Assembly: GCA_003550305.1 (NCBI GenBank)
Contig: QKYT01000226.1
Coordinates: 99,739-122,576, forward strand
DNA: 22,838 nucleotides
Reading direction: 5' to 3'
From: Glomus cerebriforme
Lineage: Eukaryota > Glomeromycota > Glomeromycetes > Glomerales > Glomeraceae
This document shows, one piece after another, positions 9,552 through 18,337 of the stretch (its first letter is position 1; every line of letters begins with the position of its first letter). A program made the translations under genes and the position numbers. The notes under the pieces were generated by a model. The model searched no databases. It had not been told where the DNA came from and saw only the letters and a program-made list of their open reading frames with translations.

Positions 9552-9944
9552 CTAGAGCCCAATATCCTCGGGATCTTTTTCCACCACTACCTCGGGATAT
9601 ATGAGAATATGAATAGGACCTCTTTTTCCATTTTCTTGAGGATAAGGGGGCTTTTCTATGAGAGCATTGACATATAAGGTAGGAAAATAGTTAGAAATTC
9701 CTCTCTGTGGATCCATAAATACTCCTTGTCTAGTTGCAAAACTGTTTACAGAAGAGACTATAGAAGAATTAGGCTGTAAAAAATTATCTTCATATAGATC
9801 GAAGTTTACTTGACGTAAGTCTTGCTGAATATTTTTAATCTTATCTTTCAGATTATCAACAGTTGAATTATTATCAATTTCTACAGGAAAAATATTATTC
9901 TCAGCCTCATCATGAAGAAAGCAGTTAAAGCAAATAGAAGACAT
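9552..9944 (-). CDS. Crinkler header-only protein
   Basis: This 130-residue ORF looks like the N-terminal header of Crinkler (CRN) proteins, a ubiquitin-like fold that in full-length proteins precedes a variable enzymatic domain. Matching features are the first strand, the FPVEIDNNSTVDNLKDKIKN hairpin-helix (residues 19-38), a Leu/Phe-rich strand, the MDPQRGISNYFP segment (77-88; compare MDP...DYF in CRN headers) and IHILIYPE (111-118). The last matches the HVLVxxP junction motif at which CRN C-terminal domains are exchanged. The ORF stops only 12 residues later, so there is no effector domain. It is either a real header-only gene or one that lost its C-terminus. CRNs are known from oomycetes and occur in chytrids and AM fungi. 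It is unbroken and lies on the same strand as the SAM/nuclease pseudogene. Confidence 0.7.
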   Translation of the reverse strand: MSSICFNCFLHDEAENNIFPVEIDNNSTVDNLKDKIKNIQQDLRQVNFDLYEDNFLQPNSSIVSSVNSFATRQGVFMDPQRGISNYFPTLYVNALIEKPPYPQENGKRGPIHILIYPEVVVEKDPEDIGL

Positions 9945-9953
9945 CTTGCTTTT

Positions 9954-10019
9954 CTAAATACAAGACCATTGTGAGAAAAATGTGCTTTCATACATACATA
10001 ACTTCTAGTATATACATAC
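9954..10019 (-). other. Candidate intron upstream of the Crinkler header ORF
   Basis: GTATGTATATACTAG at the 5' end and TTGTATTTAG at the 3' end, 66 nt, ending ten bases before the Crinkler ATG at 9944. Splicing would join the ORF at 10171-10020 to the Crinkler gene, but in a different frame from MSSI. It could therefore be a leader intron of a shared or decayed gene. Confidence 0.4.
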
Positions 10020-10171
10020 CTTAAATTTTTTGTGAGAAAGTTGGCTGAACTTCCACATATTTCTACATGTAATATATCTTGCTGAGAAAAGTTAAGGAGG
10101 TATGAGGTATAATTAGTATTGCTGTCTGATGCCAAGAGTTCTATGAAAGTACATGCAAATGGAATCTTCAT
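10020..10171 (-). pseudogene. Exon-like open stretch of unknown function
   Basis: About 50 codons starting MKIPFACTFIELLASD and ending with LTKNLR at a GTATGT splice donor. The composition is protein-like, and the frame can be traced a little further upstream past stops (AIPRSPGVKPTIYLAG at about 10240-10190). I do not recognise the family. It may be the 3' exon of a decayed gene or a noncoding leader of the Crinkler ORF. Confidence 0.3.
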
Positions 10172-10439
10172 ACCTTTTCACATGAAGATCTACCCTGCAA
10201 GATATATAGTTGGTTTTACGCCTGGTGATCTTGGAATTGCGAGTCCCTCAGCTCTTCATAGCATATACTTTTGTCAACACTATTTGCTTATATGGTAGGT
10301 CTTATGTTACAACTAGATGCTCTTTCACATTTTTCTTACATCTGTTTGGGAAAAAAATAGAGGTATTGGTTAGCATATATAACCTTTTCGATTATATGTG
10401 AAAATTCCGTATGATCTGCATATTTTTGTCATACAGAGT

Positions 10440-10822
10440 ACATGCATTGTGGCTCAGCAAGTTCTTCAGTGATCACTGCTTCGGACTAAGGCTTTCTACC
10501 AATTCATTTAACACAAGTTCTTTTAACCAACCCATATTAATTTTAAACATATTCTCAGTTGATAATCCTCTGAAGAATAGCCATTTGAGCTTTTGTTGCA
10601 CTCTTTTAGTTTCAAATAAAAGTCTTTTATCATATCATTACCTTGAATTAATTTCCCAACTTTAAAATCCCAAAGAGTTTTTCTTTTGGGCAATTCAAGA
10701 CTTACCTTCTTTTCCCATACATCATTTATACAACAATTTTTTAGGTCTTAATATGGAAGATACTTTAGAATAGATAGTATTAATTCAGGTGGAAGAAGAT
10801 TAAGTAAATTATCTGTATGCAT
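10440..10822 (-). pseudogene. F-box protein relic
   Basis: The minus-strand ATG at 10822 opens MHTDNLLNLLPPELILSILK, a typical F-box start (L-P-P-E-L-x-x-x-I-L-x-Y-L), followed by YLPY, a stop, and DLKNCC. The frame continues as KVSLELPKRKTLWDFKVGKL and a Lys/Glu-rich stretch, then shifts to MGWLKELVLNELVESLSPKQ and ends. F-box proteins link substrates to SCF ubiquitin ligases, usually with C-terminal repeats. Here the C-terminus is missing and the gene is broken by a stop within the F-box. The LRR relic at 11489-12376 on the same strand lies upstream of it, so the two are not one gene in order. Confidence 0.6.
10450..10495. repeat. Dispersed repeat, copy 1
   Basis: GGCTCAGCAAGTTCTTCAGT followed by GATCACTGCTTCGGA. 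Related copies lie at 10884-10945 and 11262-11360; a CATACAG element precedes copies 1 and 3. Confidence 0.5.
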
Positions 10823-10883
10823 TTTTATGGTTAGAAGATTTTTCAATCGAAAAATAAGATTATTGATGCATATGAGTGATGTG

Positions 10884-10945
10884 ACTCAGCAAATTCTTTC
10901 GAGCTGATAATCACTGTTCCGGATTGATGATCAGTATTCTGTACT
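10884..10945. repeat. Dispersed repeat, copy 2
   Basis: CTCAGCAAATTCTTTCGAGC, then TGATAATCACTGTTCCGGAT and CAGTATTCTG. It shares order and words with copies 1 and 3. Confidence 0.45.
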
Positions 10946-10990
10946 TGAAATTTTCTGCATTAAATATATCTTATCTTTATCAAGACAATT

Positions 10991-11231
10991 ATGGTAAGTA
11001 ACATTAATAATAATTCCGCTCAAAGTGAAACACTTGATCAATTATATAAAGTGCTATTATATAAGAAGAAGGATATAATAGCTATTCAGGAAAAACTTGG
11101 TATTATTGGATATTCTAATCAAGAAAGGACAGAAGTTTAAGGAATTTCACGACCCCCTAGAAGATGATTCAGTTGTGATATTAGAGAAATATGGTGAAAT
11201 GGGAGGGACTTCCATCAGTGCCCATATCTAA
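10991..11231 (+). pseudogene. Small plus-strand gene broken by one frameshift
   Basis: ATG at 10991 opens 49 codons (MVSNINNNSAQSETLDQLYK, then KKKDIIAIQEKLGIIGYSNQ) to a TAA at 11138. One frame over, the sequence continues as KEFHDPLEDDSVVILEKYGE and ends ISAHI at a TAA (11229-11231). Both parts have protein-like composition and abut, so a single indel near 11135 is likely. The whole would be about 80 residues, an amphipathic helix followed by an acidic tail. I do not recognise the family. Confidence 0.45.
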
Positions 11232-11261
11232 AACAGGTTAGCTAATCTATATTTTTTTTTG

Positions 11262-11360
11262 TCATACAGACCTAGCAAAAAAATCTTCTGAGCTGATCAC
11301 TGATTCAGATTAGTTAAATTAGTAGAGTACCAGCATTCTGCTTGATTGGCTAGTATTCTT
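11262..11360. repeat. Dispersed repeat, copy 3
   Basis: GTCATACAGACCTAGCAAAA, then TCTTCTGAGCTGATCACTGA TTCAGATTAG and later CAGCATTCTG. The same word order occurs in copies 1 and 2. Confidence 0.45.
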
Positions 11361-11488
11361 TTACCAGCTCTTGGCATTAAGATGGAAATGATATCTTAAG
11401 TCAGAGATTGACTAGTTATAGATGTATTGGAATTAGGTCGCTGATACATCTGCAGTAGAACTGAATTCTGATTATTAGCAATAGGATG

Positions 11489-12376
11489 CTATATTAATAC
11501 TAGCTCTATTACTCGCTTCATCTCAGCTCAAATATCCATCAGATTTATGAAATTCTCAATATAGATTCTATTTGGTTTAAGTGAAATGAACTCATCTATA
11601 ACTTCTTTGCTAATATTATAACACCCCTTCAGATTAAGAAATTTTAAATTAAGATATGATCTAGCAATTTCTTTGATAGTTATATCAGTAATTTTACAAA
11701 AGCTAAGGTTATTAAGTCAAGTTGCTGAAGCCTTGGGCAAGAACAAATAACATCACAAATTGATATTTTAGAAAACTCTATGCATTTAGAAATATTTAGA
11801 TATTTTAATTTATGACATAAATTTGCTATTGCAGTTAGACCTATATCATTTTTTGGTCAAAATCTATTGCATAAAGCAGATATATTGAAATACTTCAAAT
11901 TTGGATATGATTCTGCTATTAGCTTTAGAACTTTACCAATAGACTTAAACCTCATACTTTCTTCAAAATCTAAATGAATTATATTTGGGAATATGTGCAC
12001 AATGCCTCTGATTTTTTTATTTGAAAGTGAATGATAGTATAATATTTTAAGATGAATTAGTTTCAAACTATATTTTGATCTTTACTTCCCCTATGTACTA
12101 TTTTTAAAAATCTTTCCAATCAAGATTTATCCTCTACTTCATTTTCCTTTAGCTCAATGCATCTTTATAAAATAGGAGCATCGCATCTGTACCACAATTG
12201 GGAAACATATAGAGTGGAATAGAAGGACTAATAGTTCTGGTAAATAAAAGATACTTGATTGCGTCATAAATATTCTGTTTTATATGTTGTATTTTTAAAT
12301 GAAAAAATGCAAAATAGGGACAAAAAATAAAACTGCTCCCATCAAAAGAACTAAAACATAATTTAAAGTATAGCAA
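11489..12376 (-). pseudogene. Leucine-rich-repeat (F-box/LRR-type) protein relic
   Basis: An upstream open stretch (12376-12149) contains KQNIYDAIKYLLFTRTISPS and PLYMFPNCGTDA. After stops, 12066-11857 reads as LRR units: KLIHLKILYYHSLSNKKIRG, HIFPNIIHLDF, VLKLIAESYPNLKYFNIS. Further on, [39 protein letters not shown] and [18 protein letters not shown] follow in order with a few stops. The I-T-D-x-x-I-x-x-I-A-x-S/Y-x-x-L-x-x-L-N-L spacing is the cysteine-containing LRR type found in F-box proteins, which is expanded in AM fungi. Several frame changes and stops make this a pseudogene. Confidence 0.65.
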
Positions 12377-12449
12377 TTTTTTTAGAAGCCAGCTAACATT
12401 GAATCAATTTCTGCAATCTGAGATTCGAAGTGATTATAATCCTTGTTTT

Positions 12450-13656
12450 TTAGGCTGGAATGATGAAGCCTGAGATCCAGATACTGGGCTGATCTCTTTC
12501 AAATTCAGGATCAGAGTCTTCTGATTCTGTATCACCTATAGCATAATTCTTTTCCAAATCATAATAGACAATCTTATGCCTCAATACTCTTCTGTTAAAA
12601 AGATCAAGTTCCTGATATTGCGTTTGAACTGTCATGGACTCTGCAGGCATACTTACCTCCTATTTTTCTTAATATTTTAGGCATGATTTTATAAGGCTTC
12701 AGAAACTTGCTAAATGCCCTAATGTTATGCTTTCCATTTTCACTAAAGGTAGAATCAATTATCTTTTTAGCCTTTATAGTCTTTGAATCCAAATAAGCAA
12801 TATTCTCATCATTCTGAATCCTTCTCTATGAAAAGGAATAAATAAGACTCTGAATTATCCTTATTTTCTCCTTTATTTTTAGCATATTTAATACAATACT
12901 AAGAATAACCATTTTTATATCATGCCGGAGAATTGGAAGGGATCTAGAGGCTAAATACTTTAGCCGGCCTTATACATAATATCACTATTACATCTGCAAG
13001 ATCTTGCATAGAGGAATCTTTGGTAACTTTGATGTTCTGAATTATAGATGCCATGCAAATCCCAAAATCAATTTGGATATATAGTAAAATCCCAAATTAT
13101 TTTTGACATCCCAAATTATTTTGGCACTTTACTTAATAAATTATATATAACTAAATGAATTTGTATATCCCAAATTATATTTATGATATCCCAAAATAAT
13201 TTGGATGGCATCAATATTCTAAATCCTTTTAAACCTCTTTTCTAAGGAGAAATGTAATTGAATTTTTAACTTATTATTGGTTAAATGTGCTCAGTTTGTT
13301 CTTTCTGAATTTTGTTAGAAGCTATAGTGACATCTGAGTCTTTAGCATAAGTATCAATAAGTTCAGGAGCAATACCAGCTTTTATTAATTACTTTTTGGA
13401 CCTAGTTCAAGAGTATGTAAATAAATATTCCATTTATCACCAGTTTTAGCATAATGGAGAGCTCTTTCTCTAATGGTAAACTTTTTCTTTCTCTTGTCTA
13501 GCATGAAAGCCCTATCTGCTTTTTGCTATATTCGCTTAATTGTTCTGAGGTGAAGTTGGCTGACAAATTATACTTTTTTAGGAACTATTCTAAAATTGAA
13601 ATAAAGTTATTAATTTTGGGCTTTTAGACCTTTGGAATGGTTGCTTTAGTAGACAT
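12450..13656 (-). pseudogene. Relic of a tyrosine-recombinase-like (Crypton-like?) protein
   Basis: From ATG 13656 (MSTKATIPKV) the minus strand gives FLKKYNLSANFTSEQLSEYS, ADRAFMLDKRKKKFTIRERA, LHYAKTGDKWNIYLHTLELG and AGIAPELIDTYAKDSDVTIA with stops between, then a 166-bp MITE. Beyond it come SIIQNIKVTKDSSMQDLADV, VILCIRPAKV, IKYAKNKGENKDNS and FSKFLKPYKIMPKILRKIGG-KYA. A frame change at 12660 leads to TVQTQYQELDLFNRRVLRHK and the end FIIPA at 12450. C-I-R-P-A-x-V and L-R-K-x-G-G-K-Y-A resemble the Arg boxes I and II of tyrosine recombinases; this assignment is inference. GGTAAGT at 12660 could be a splice donor. I recognise it as a multicopy Rhizophagus family. Confidence 0.45.
13047..13212. 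mobile_element. 166-bp MITE with internal inverted repeats
   Basis: The left end GATGCCATGCAAAT is matched on the opposite strand by GATGCCATCCAAAT at the right end. Inside, ATCCCAAATTATTTTGG-like words recur about five times in both orientations, so it can fold on itself. It interrupts the recombinase-like relic. No clear target duplication can be defined (TTATA on the left, AATAT on the right). Confidence 0.65.
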
Positions 13657-13799
13657 GTTAATGATAAGTAGATTAGTAGAATTTTTTTGGTATATATAAA
13701 CTAAAAAAATCAAATCTTTAAAATAAAAATAATTTCTATTTCTTCAGAAAACATATGTCATATTTTTGAATATTTATCAAATCTATCTATAAATAAAAA
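13657..13799. other. A+T-rich divergent spacer
   Basis: Short region between the minus-strand relic start and a plus-strand ORF; nothing else recognised. Confidence 0.4.
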
Positions 13800-14340
13800 A
13801 TGAAGAGAAGTTTGATATATATTAATCTTAAAAACTTTTCAAAAAGAAGTACTATACCTTTTAGTCTCTTTGGTGAATATATATCTATTTCAAAGGACTC
13901 TATAGAGATCCCTTCTAATTTACCATCTTGGTTTTACCAATATATCAAAAAAGATGGATCTATTTGCAGAAAAAGATGCTTACGTGAGGCTGGGTGTATC
14001 AGATATTATGTCACTAAAAAAAGTATGCATTCTGTAATACGCTGACCTATTCCCAGACTAACTTTTGTACAAATCATGCCAAACCTATTTATAAGAAAAA
14101 CTGGCTAAAGAGACACAAAAAGAGTGGGTAGAATTTGTAATTTTGAAGAAATTTTGATGAATATCCATAATAAAGTGAAAATGAAGTTTTAAGGTTATTA
14201 ATATCAAAATTACCTTATATGGATCGTTTATCCTGCCAATACATTAAGAAAAATGGTAATACTGGAATCTGTAACATACATAGTAAAATTTATGACCATA
14301 CTTGGTATAAAAATAAAAAAACTAAAACAAAATCAGTGAT
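13800..14340 (+). pseudogene. Plus-strand relic with two degenerate Cys-rich modules
   Basis: The 81-codon ORF (13800-14045) contains NLPSWFYQYIKKDGSICRKR, then CLREAGCIRYY. About 240 bp further, in another frame, a related segment reads KLPYMDRLSCQYIKKNGNTG, then ICNIHSKIYD. The shared x-Q-Y-I-K-K-D/N-G-x-x-C pattern, with Cys/His following, suggests two copies of a small zinc-binding module; in copy 1 the expected first Cys and last His are Tyr. Between them LAKETQKEWVEFVILKKF is readable. I do not recognise the full protein; frame changes make it a pseudogene. Confidence 0.4.
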
Positions 14341-14403
14341 AAGCATGATGTAGTCAAAATATTTAGCTGAAATGCTGAATAATAAATGATCTGAGTTAAA
14401 GTA

Positions 14404-16184
14404 TTATTTTTCCTGCCCTATAGAACCAAAGAGTTCCTGAATCTCGTTATCTGTTTGTGACTTATATGGTGAAAGTTCTGGCATACCTTTATCTCCAAAA
14501 CCAAGACCTTTATATAGGCGGTGATTAATTTGGTATGAATGCTTCCAGATTCACTATTCCTTAGGACTAATTAATTTCTGCTCACTTTTTATGGTATATC
14601 CACAATAATTGCTAACAATTGCATTAATTACTTTTATAGCTGAATTAAGGTCTAGTTTTTCTTTTGCACAAGACTTAAAGCCAAAGAGTAATAAAAACTG
14701 ATTTCAGATTTCTATAAACCTTTTATATAATTGCATAAACGCTTCTGATACCATACTACCAGAAAGGATATGCTTATCATCTATGCCTGTAAAGCTAAGC
14801 ATTTGAAAGAGTTCCAATAATTAGTTAAATATGATTTGTGCAAATCTTTTGCTACTGATTTCTCAATATTCTCTCCAGTTTTATAATGAATATCTTCTCA
14901 TTGCACAATATCTTTGATTCTGACCCTTTTATTGTGTTTTTCTAATCATAGCCTTGCCTTCAAAAGTGAGATAATCACAAGAAATGTTTCTGAGGTTCAG
15001 GTGGATTGAAACATTTTACAAATTTTTTATTGCAAAGATTATCCCAAATCTTATTATCCATATCTTTACCACCATAAATATTTCACATATAGAAACATTT
15101 AAGTACCATAGTATGTGTTCTTGGTCAAACTTAAGACTTTTAGCTTCTTTAGGATCAAGATTCTGAAAAGAAGCAACTGTATCAAAATCAGTTTCGTTGA
15201 TAACTAATGCTTCAATCCTAACCTTATTGTGGACTTTTTTACAATTCCCTATAACTTTTCAACTCTCATCTATTTTTATAAGTTGAAGAGAAGTACACTG
15301 CATGATATCTCAATAAAATTTCTTGCAAAAAGGTATTTTCGATGCTCAACTTCAAGAAATAACACTACAACAGGCGATTGATCAAGTTTATATGAAATAA
15401 TATTTTTATTCCATTCACAATATCCCTTTATTGAATTATTAGGCCAAGCACTTCAAGTTTGACACAAATATTTTTGTGACCTGGTGGGTGGAAAAGATCG
15501 CTAGAATTTTTTTGATAATAGAGGAATAGTATATGTCTTTTACAATTATGAATTCAGAACATCATTTGAACAAAGGCTTCAACATTAACTGGAGTTGCAA
15601 TATTTGTAATGTCTATAACTGCATCAAAGTGATCAGTCTTTTCAAAAGTTATACCCGCTTCTACTGTACTTATATAAGCTATGCAATCAAGTTCACCCCA
15701 AGCTGTATTTATATCTGAAAAGTTCTTTTTTCATTACTTTTTATCCATATCACCATAATAAGTACAGGCTTTGATAGAAAAATTATCAGGTCTTTGCAAT
15801 TTTAGAGGCTTTTTCTACTAATATTCGGGCCATACTACAATTAGTTAGAATGAATGCCACATGCTTGTCCTGCTGTAAAAGTTTACACCTTATTCACATA
15901 ACTTCAGCTCCGCTATTTGGATCATAAAGATACTTAACGGTTTTACCTATAAGTGGCTAAAATTTATTATCAATCACTCAAATATTTTCACTGCAATAAG
16001 CTTTGAGAAAGGTTAGAGTTGATTCATTCATAAAGGCATCCATTATTAATACATGCTGGACCATTCTTAATATATCATGTATTGCATTTTCAGATTCTCA
16101 TGTATTTGCACCACTACTCATTTGGCAGAGAATTGCATTACTTTCATCCAAAATAGCTACTAGATAATTATCTGACCTAATTTT
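14404..16184 (-). pseudogene. Relic of an origin-binding-protein/helicase-like protein, C-terminal half
   Basis: From about 16184 the minus strand reads NYLVAILDESNAILCQMSSG (a DEx-box-like D-E-S), MVQHVLIMDAFMNESTLTFL, TVKYLYDPNSGAEV and LLQQDKHVAFILTNCSMARI. A frame change leads to FSDINTAWGELDCIAYISTV, EAGITFEKTDHFDAVIDITN, IATPVNVEAFVQMMF, and then damaged pieces to FGDKGMPELSPYKSQTDNEI and a terminal stop at 14404. This order matches, from memory, fungal proteins annotated with the herpes-type origin-binding-protein domain (Herpes_ori_bp, superfamily 2 helicase), multicopy in Rhizophagus. The Walker A part upstream is missing and replaced by a terminal-repeat sequence. About a dozen stops and several frame changes are present. 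Confidence 0.6.
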
Positions 16185-16224
16185 CTGGAGATGTTATAAA
16201 TAAGGTGCATAATATGATATTACA
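16165..16224 (-). repeat. Terminal-repeat fragment, copy A (TGTAATA...)
   Basis: On the minus strand from 16224: TGTAATATCATATTATGCAC, then CTTATTTATAACATCTCCAG, AAAATTAGGTCAGATAAT. It is clearly related to the sequences starting at 17568 (+) and 18337 (-). It abuts the truncated end of the origin-binding-protein relic. Confidence 0.6.
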
Positions 16225-17567
16225 ATTAAATTTATCCTAATAATAAGGTATCATAATATAAAAATAAGAACTGATTTTTATTATTATAGTAAAACTAAAT
16301 AAATAATAAATTTTGCTTAATATCATATTGTATTGTGAAAGTAAAATTAATAAATTATAATTTGGATAAATTATATCTGAATTAATATAATTAGTGTTTA
16401 TACAATCCAAATATAAAAATAAGTACTTTTTTATTTATAAAAGTAAATTCATGTCTTGTGTTTATTTTAAATACAAAAAATGTTTTTAAACTCATATATA
16501 AATTTATCTTAAATGCTTTATTTGTGTAAAATTTTACAACATTATAATGGAAAGAAATTAAGATATTGCATAAAATTTCATTACTAATAAAATTGAATTA
16601 AAAACTACAAGTGACTGTTAATAATTTTAGTTTATTAAAAATGTAATAAACTTATAGCAAAGTATTTCTCTAAGTTTACTTATTAGTATTTAAGATTATA
16701 GCATCTGATCCAATTTTTTTAATAGTAATGCAAATGTACAATATAACTCTTTCAATAATTTTAGCTATAAATATTCTGTATCTTTAGCTACTATTTACTT
16801 GTATGAATTTATAATTATTTAATTATTTCAAAATAAATATATAAGATTTTATCACAATTTTTTACTTTTAATAGCTTATTTAAATAAAAATTAACATAAT
16901 TTAATTTATTAAAAGTATAATAACTGTAGCAAATACTTTATTTTTTGGCTATACCAATATATTAGCTATTTATCTGTCTAAACTTATAATTATTTAATTA
17001 TTTTTGTTTAGACTTTAATCCAATTTTTTACTTAGCATATTTTAGTAATTAAAAATAAAAAATATTCTGATTTTAATAATATTTCTTATATTCAATCAAA
17101 ATGTGATTTTTTATATTTCGTACATAATATATATTGAATTTTTTTCTTTTGTAGTCTTGTAATTTAATGATTACATTAAATATACTTTAAATTAAATATA
17201 ATATATTAGATAACTGTCATATGAAATTACTTTGTATTAATTGTTAGGTTAAGGATAATATTAATGATAAATATATATACTTATTAGGTTTAATATTACA
17301 TTCAGTTATTAGAAAACTATTATTTTTTCTCTTTTACTTTCTTTTTAAGTTTTGAGTATAGTAGTAAGAATATGTTATAACATTCTGAAAATAGATACAG
17401 AATCTGTCAGTTATTCATTACATAAGATAGCTAATCTTTAATTATTTCTTAGATACTTGCTTTATTATTAATTTATATTTCAAATATCCTTCTACTTTTA
17501 ATATTCAAAAGCAAAAATATACTAATTTTTAATAATAAACTTAAAGATAAATTTAATTGTAACATCC
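16225..17567. repeat. A+T-rich noncoding region with degenerate internal repeats
   Basis: No gene on either strand. Words recur in order: ATATAAAAATAAG at about 16256 and 16420; TATAATTATTTAATTATTT at about 16810 and 16985; CAATTTTTTACTT at about 16856 and 17023; and TAGCAAA-TA-TTT with flanks at about 16655 and 16928. Spacings are about 165-175 and 270 bp. This looks like an old, diverged repeat. Confidence 0.4.
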
Positions 17568-18337
17568 TGTTACATGTCTTATTTGTAACAACCTCAGAAA
17601 ATAGGTCCGGATAATAAATTTTTATTTATAGAAATTATTTATTTATATATAGAATTTTAATTAATTAAGCTAAACACAATAAAATGACAATACGCGTTAA
17701 TATAGTAAAAGTAAATATGCGTTTTTTTTTGTTTTATTATCATTTATATTACTAGACAACCAAGCTAAAGCATCCTAAAGAAAATGATGAAAAAAAAGAA
17801 GTACACAAAAAGAAAGAATAAATAAAATAAAAAAGAAGAAAAAGAAGAAATAAACAAAAAAAAAAGAAGTAAAAAAGAAAGAAAAAAAGGAAAAAANAAA
17901 CAAAGAAGAAATAAAGGAAAAAAAAAGAAAAAGAAGATAATTAGAAGAAGAAGTTAGAATGAAAAAACTTACTGAAAATGAAAGAGCTGATCTAAATGGA
18001 AAGGAAAAAAAAAGAAAAAAAAAAGGGAGTTAGAGAAGAAAGAAAGACAAAGATAAACAAACAAACAAAAAATAAATTATGAAGAACTGACCTAAATGGA
18101 ATGAAAAAAAAAGAAAAAAAAGAAAGGGAGTTAGAGAAGAAAGAAAGCAAACAAATGAAAAAAATAAAAAAAAAACAAAAAATAAAATTATTAGTAGACG
18201 TACCTGAAAAGAAAGGGAAAAAAGAAGAAAAAAAGATTATCATGATAAACAAATAATAATATGTGCGTGATGACATCAATAAATAATATTATAATTTCTG
18301 AAGGCGTTATAAATAAAGTGTGTAATATGGTGTTACA
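17568..18337. mobile_element. 770-bp element with inverted TGTAACA terminal repeats
   Basis: The left end (17568) reads TGTAACATCCTGTTACATGT, then CTTATTTGTAACAACCTCAG AAA. The right end, on the minus strand from 18337, reads TGTAACACCATATTACACAC, then TTTATTTATAACGCCTTCAG AAA. That is about 32 of 43 columns identical, in inverted orientation. Further inside, ACGC and ATTATCAT-like words also match loosely. The interior is a purine-rich strand with no gene. TG...CA ends also fit LTRs, so these could be two opposed LTR starts rather than one TIR element. No target duplication is evident. Confidence 0.5.
17983..18180 (-). repeat. Tandem ~100-bp purine-rich repeats (intron-like on minus strand)
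   Basis: Two copies about 100 bp apart: GAGCTGATCTAAATGGAA (17984) and GAACTGACCTAAATGGAA (18084), each followed by an A-rich block and AGGGAGTTAGAGAAGAAAGA. On the minus strand each copy has CTCTAAC, a pyrimidine tract and CATTTAG, followed by an exon-like (A/G)TCAG(C/T)TCTT. The first is also followed by a GTAAGT at about 17970. The 95-codon minus ORF here is Phe/Ser low-complexity and is not believed. Confidence 0.55.

Noticed and set aside
10210..10665. Two plus-strand ORFs of 63 and 84 codons
   Set aside because: They lie opposite F-box relic sequence and have no recognisable features.
14984..15718. Two plus-strand ORFs of about 60 codons
   Set aside because: They are antisense to the origin-binding-protein relic, whose minus frame is clearly coding-derived.
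17992..18279. 95-codon minus ORF resembling a Phe/Ser-rich membrane protein
   Set aside because: It is the pyrimidine-rich strand of a simple tandem repeat; composition alone explains it.
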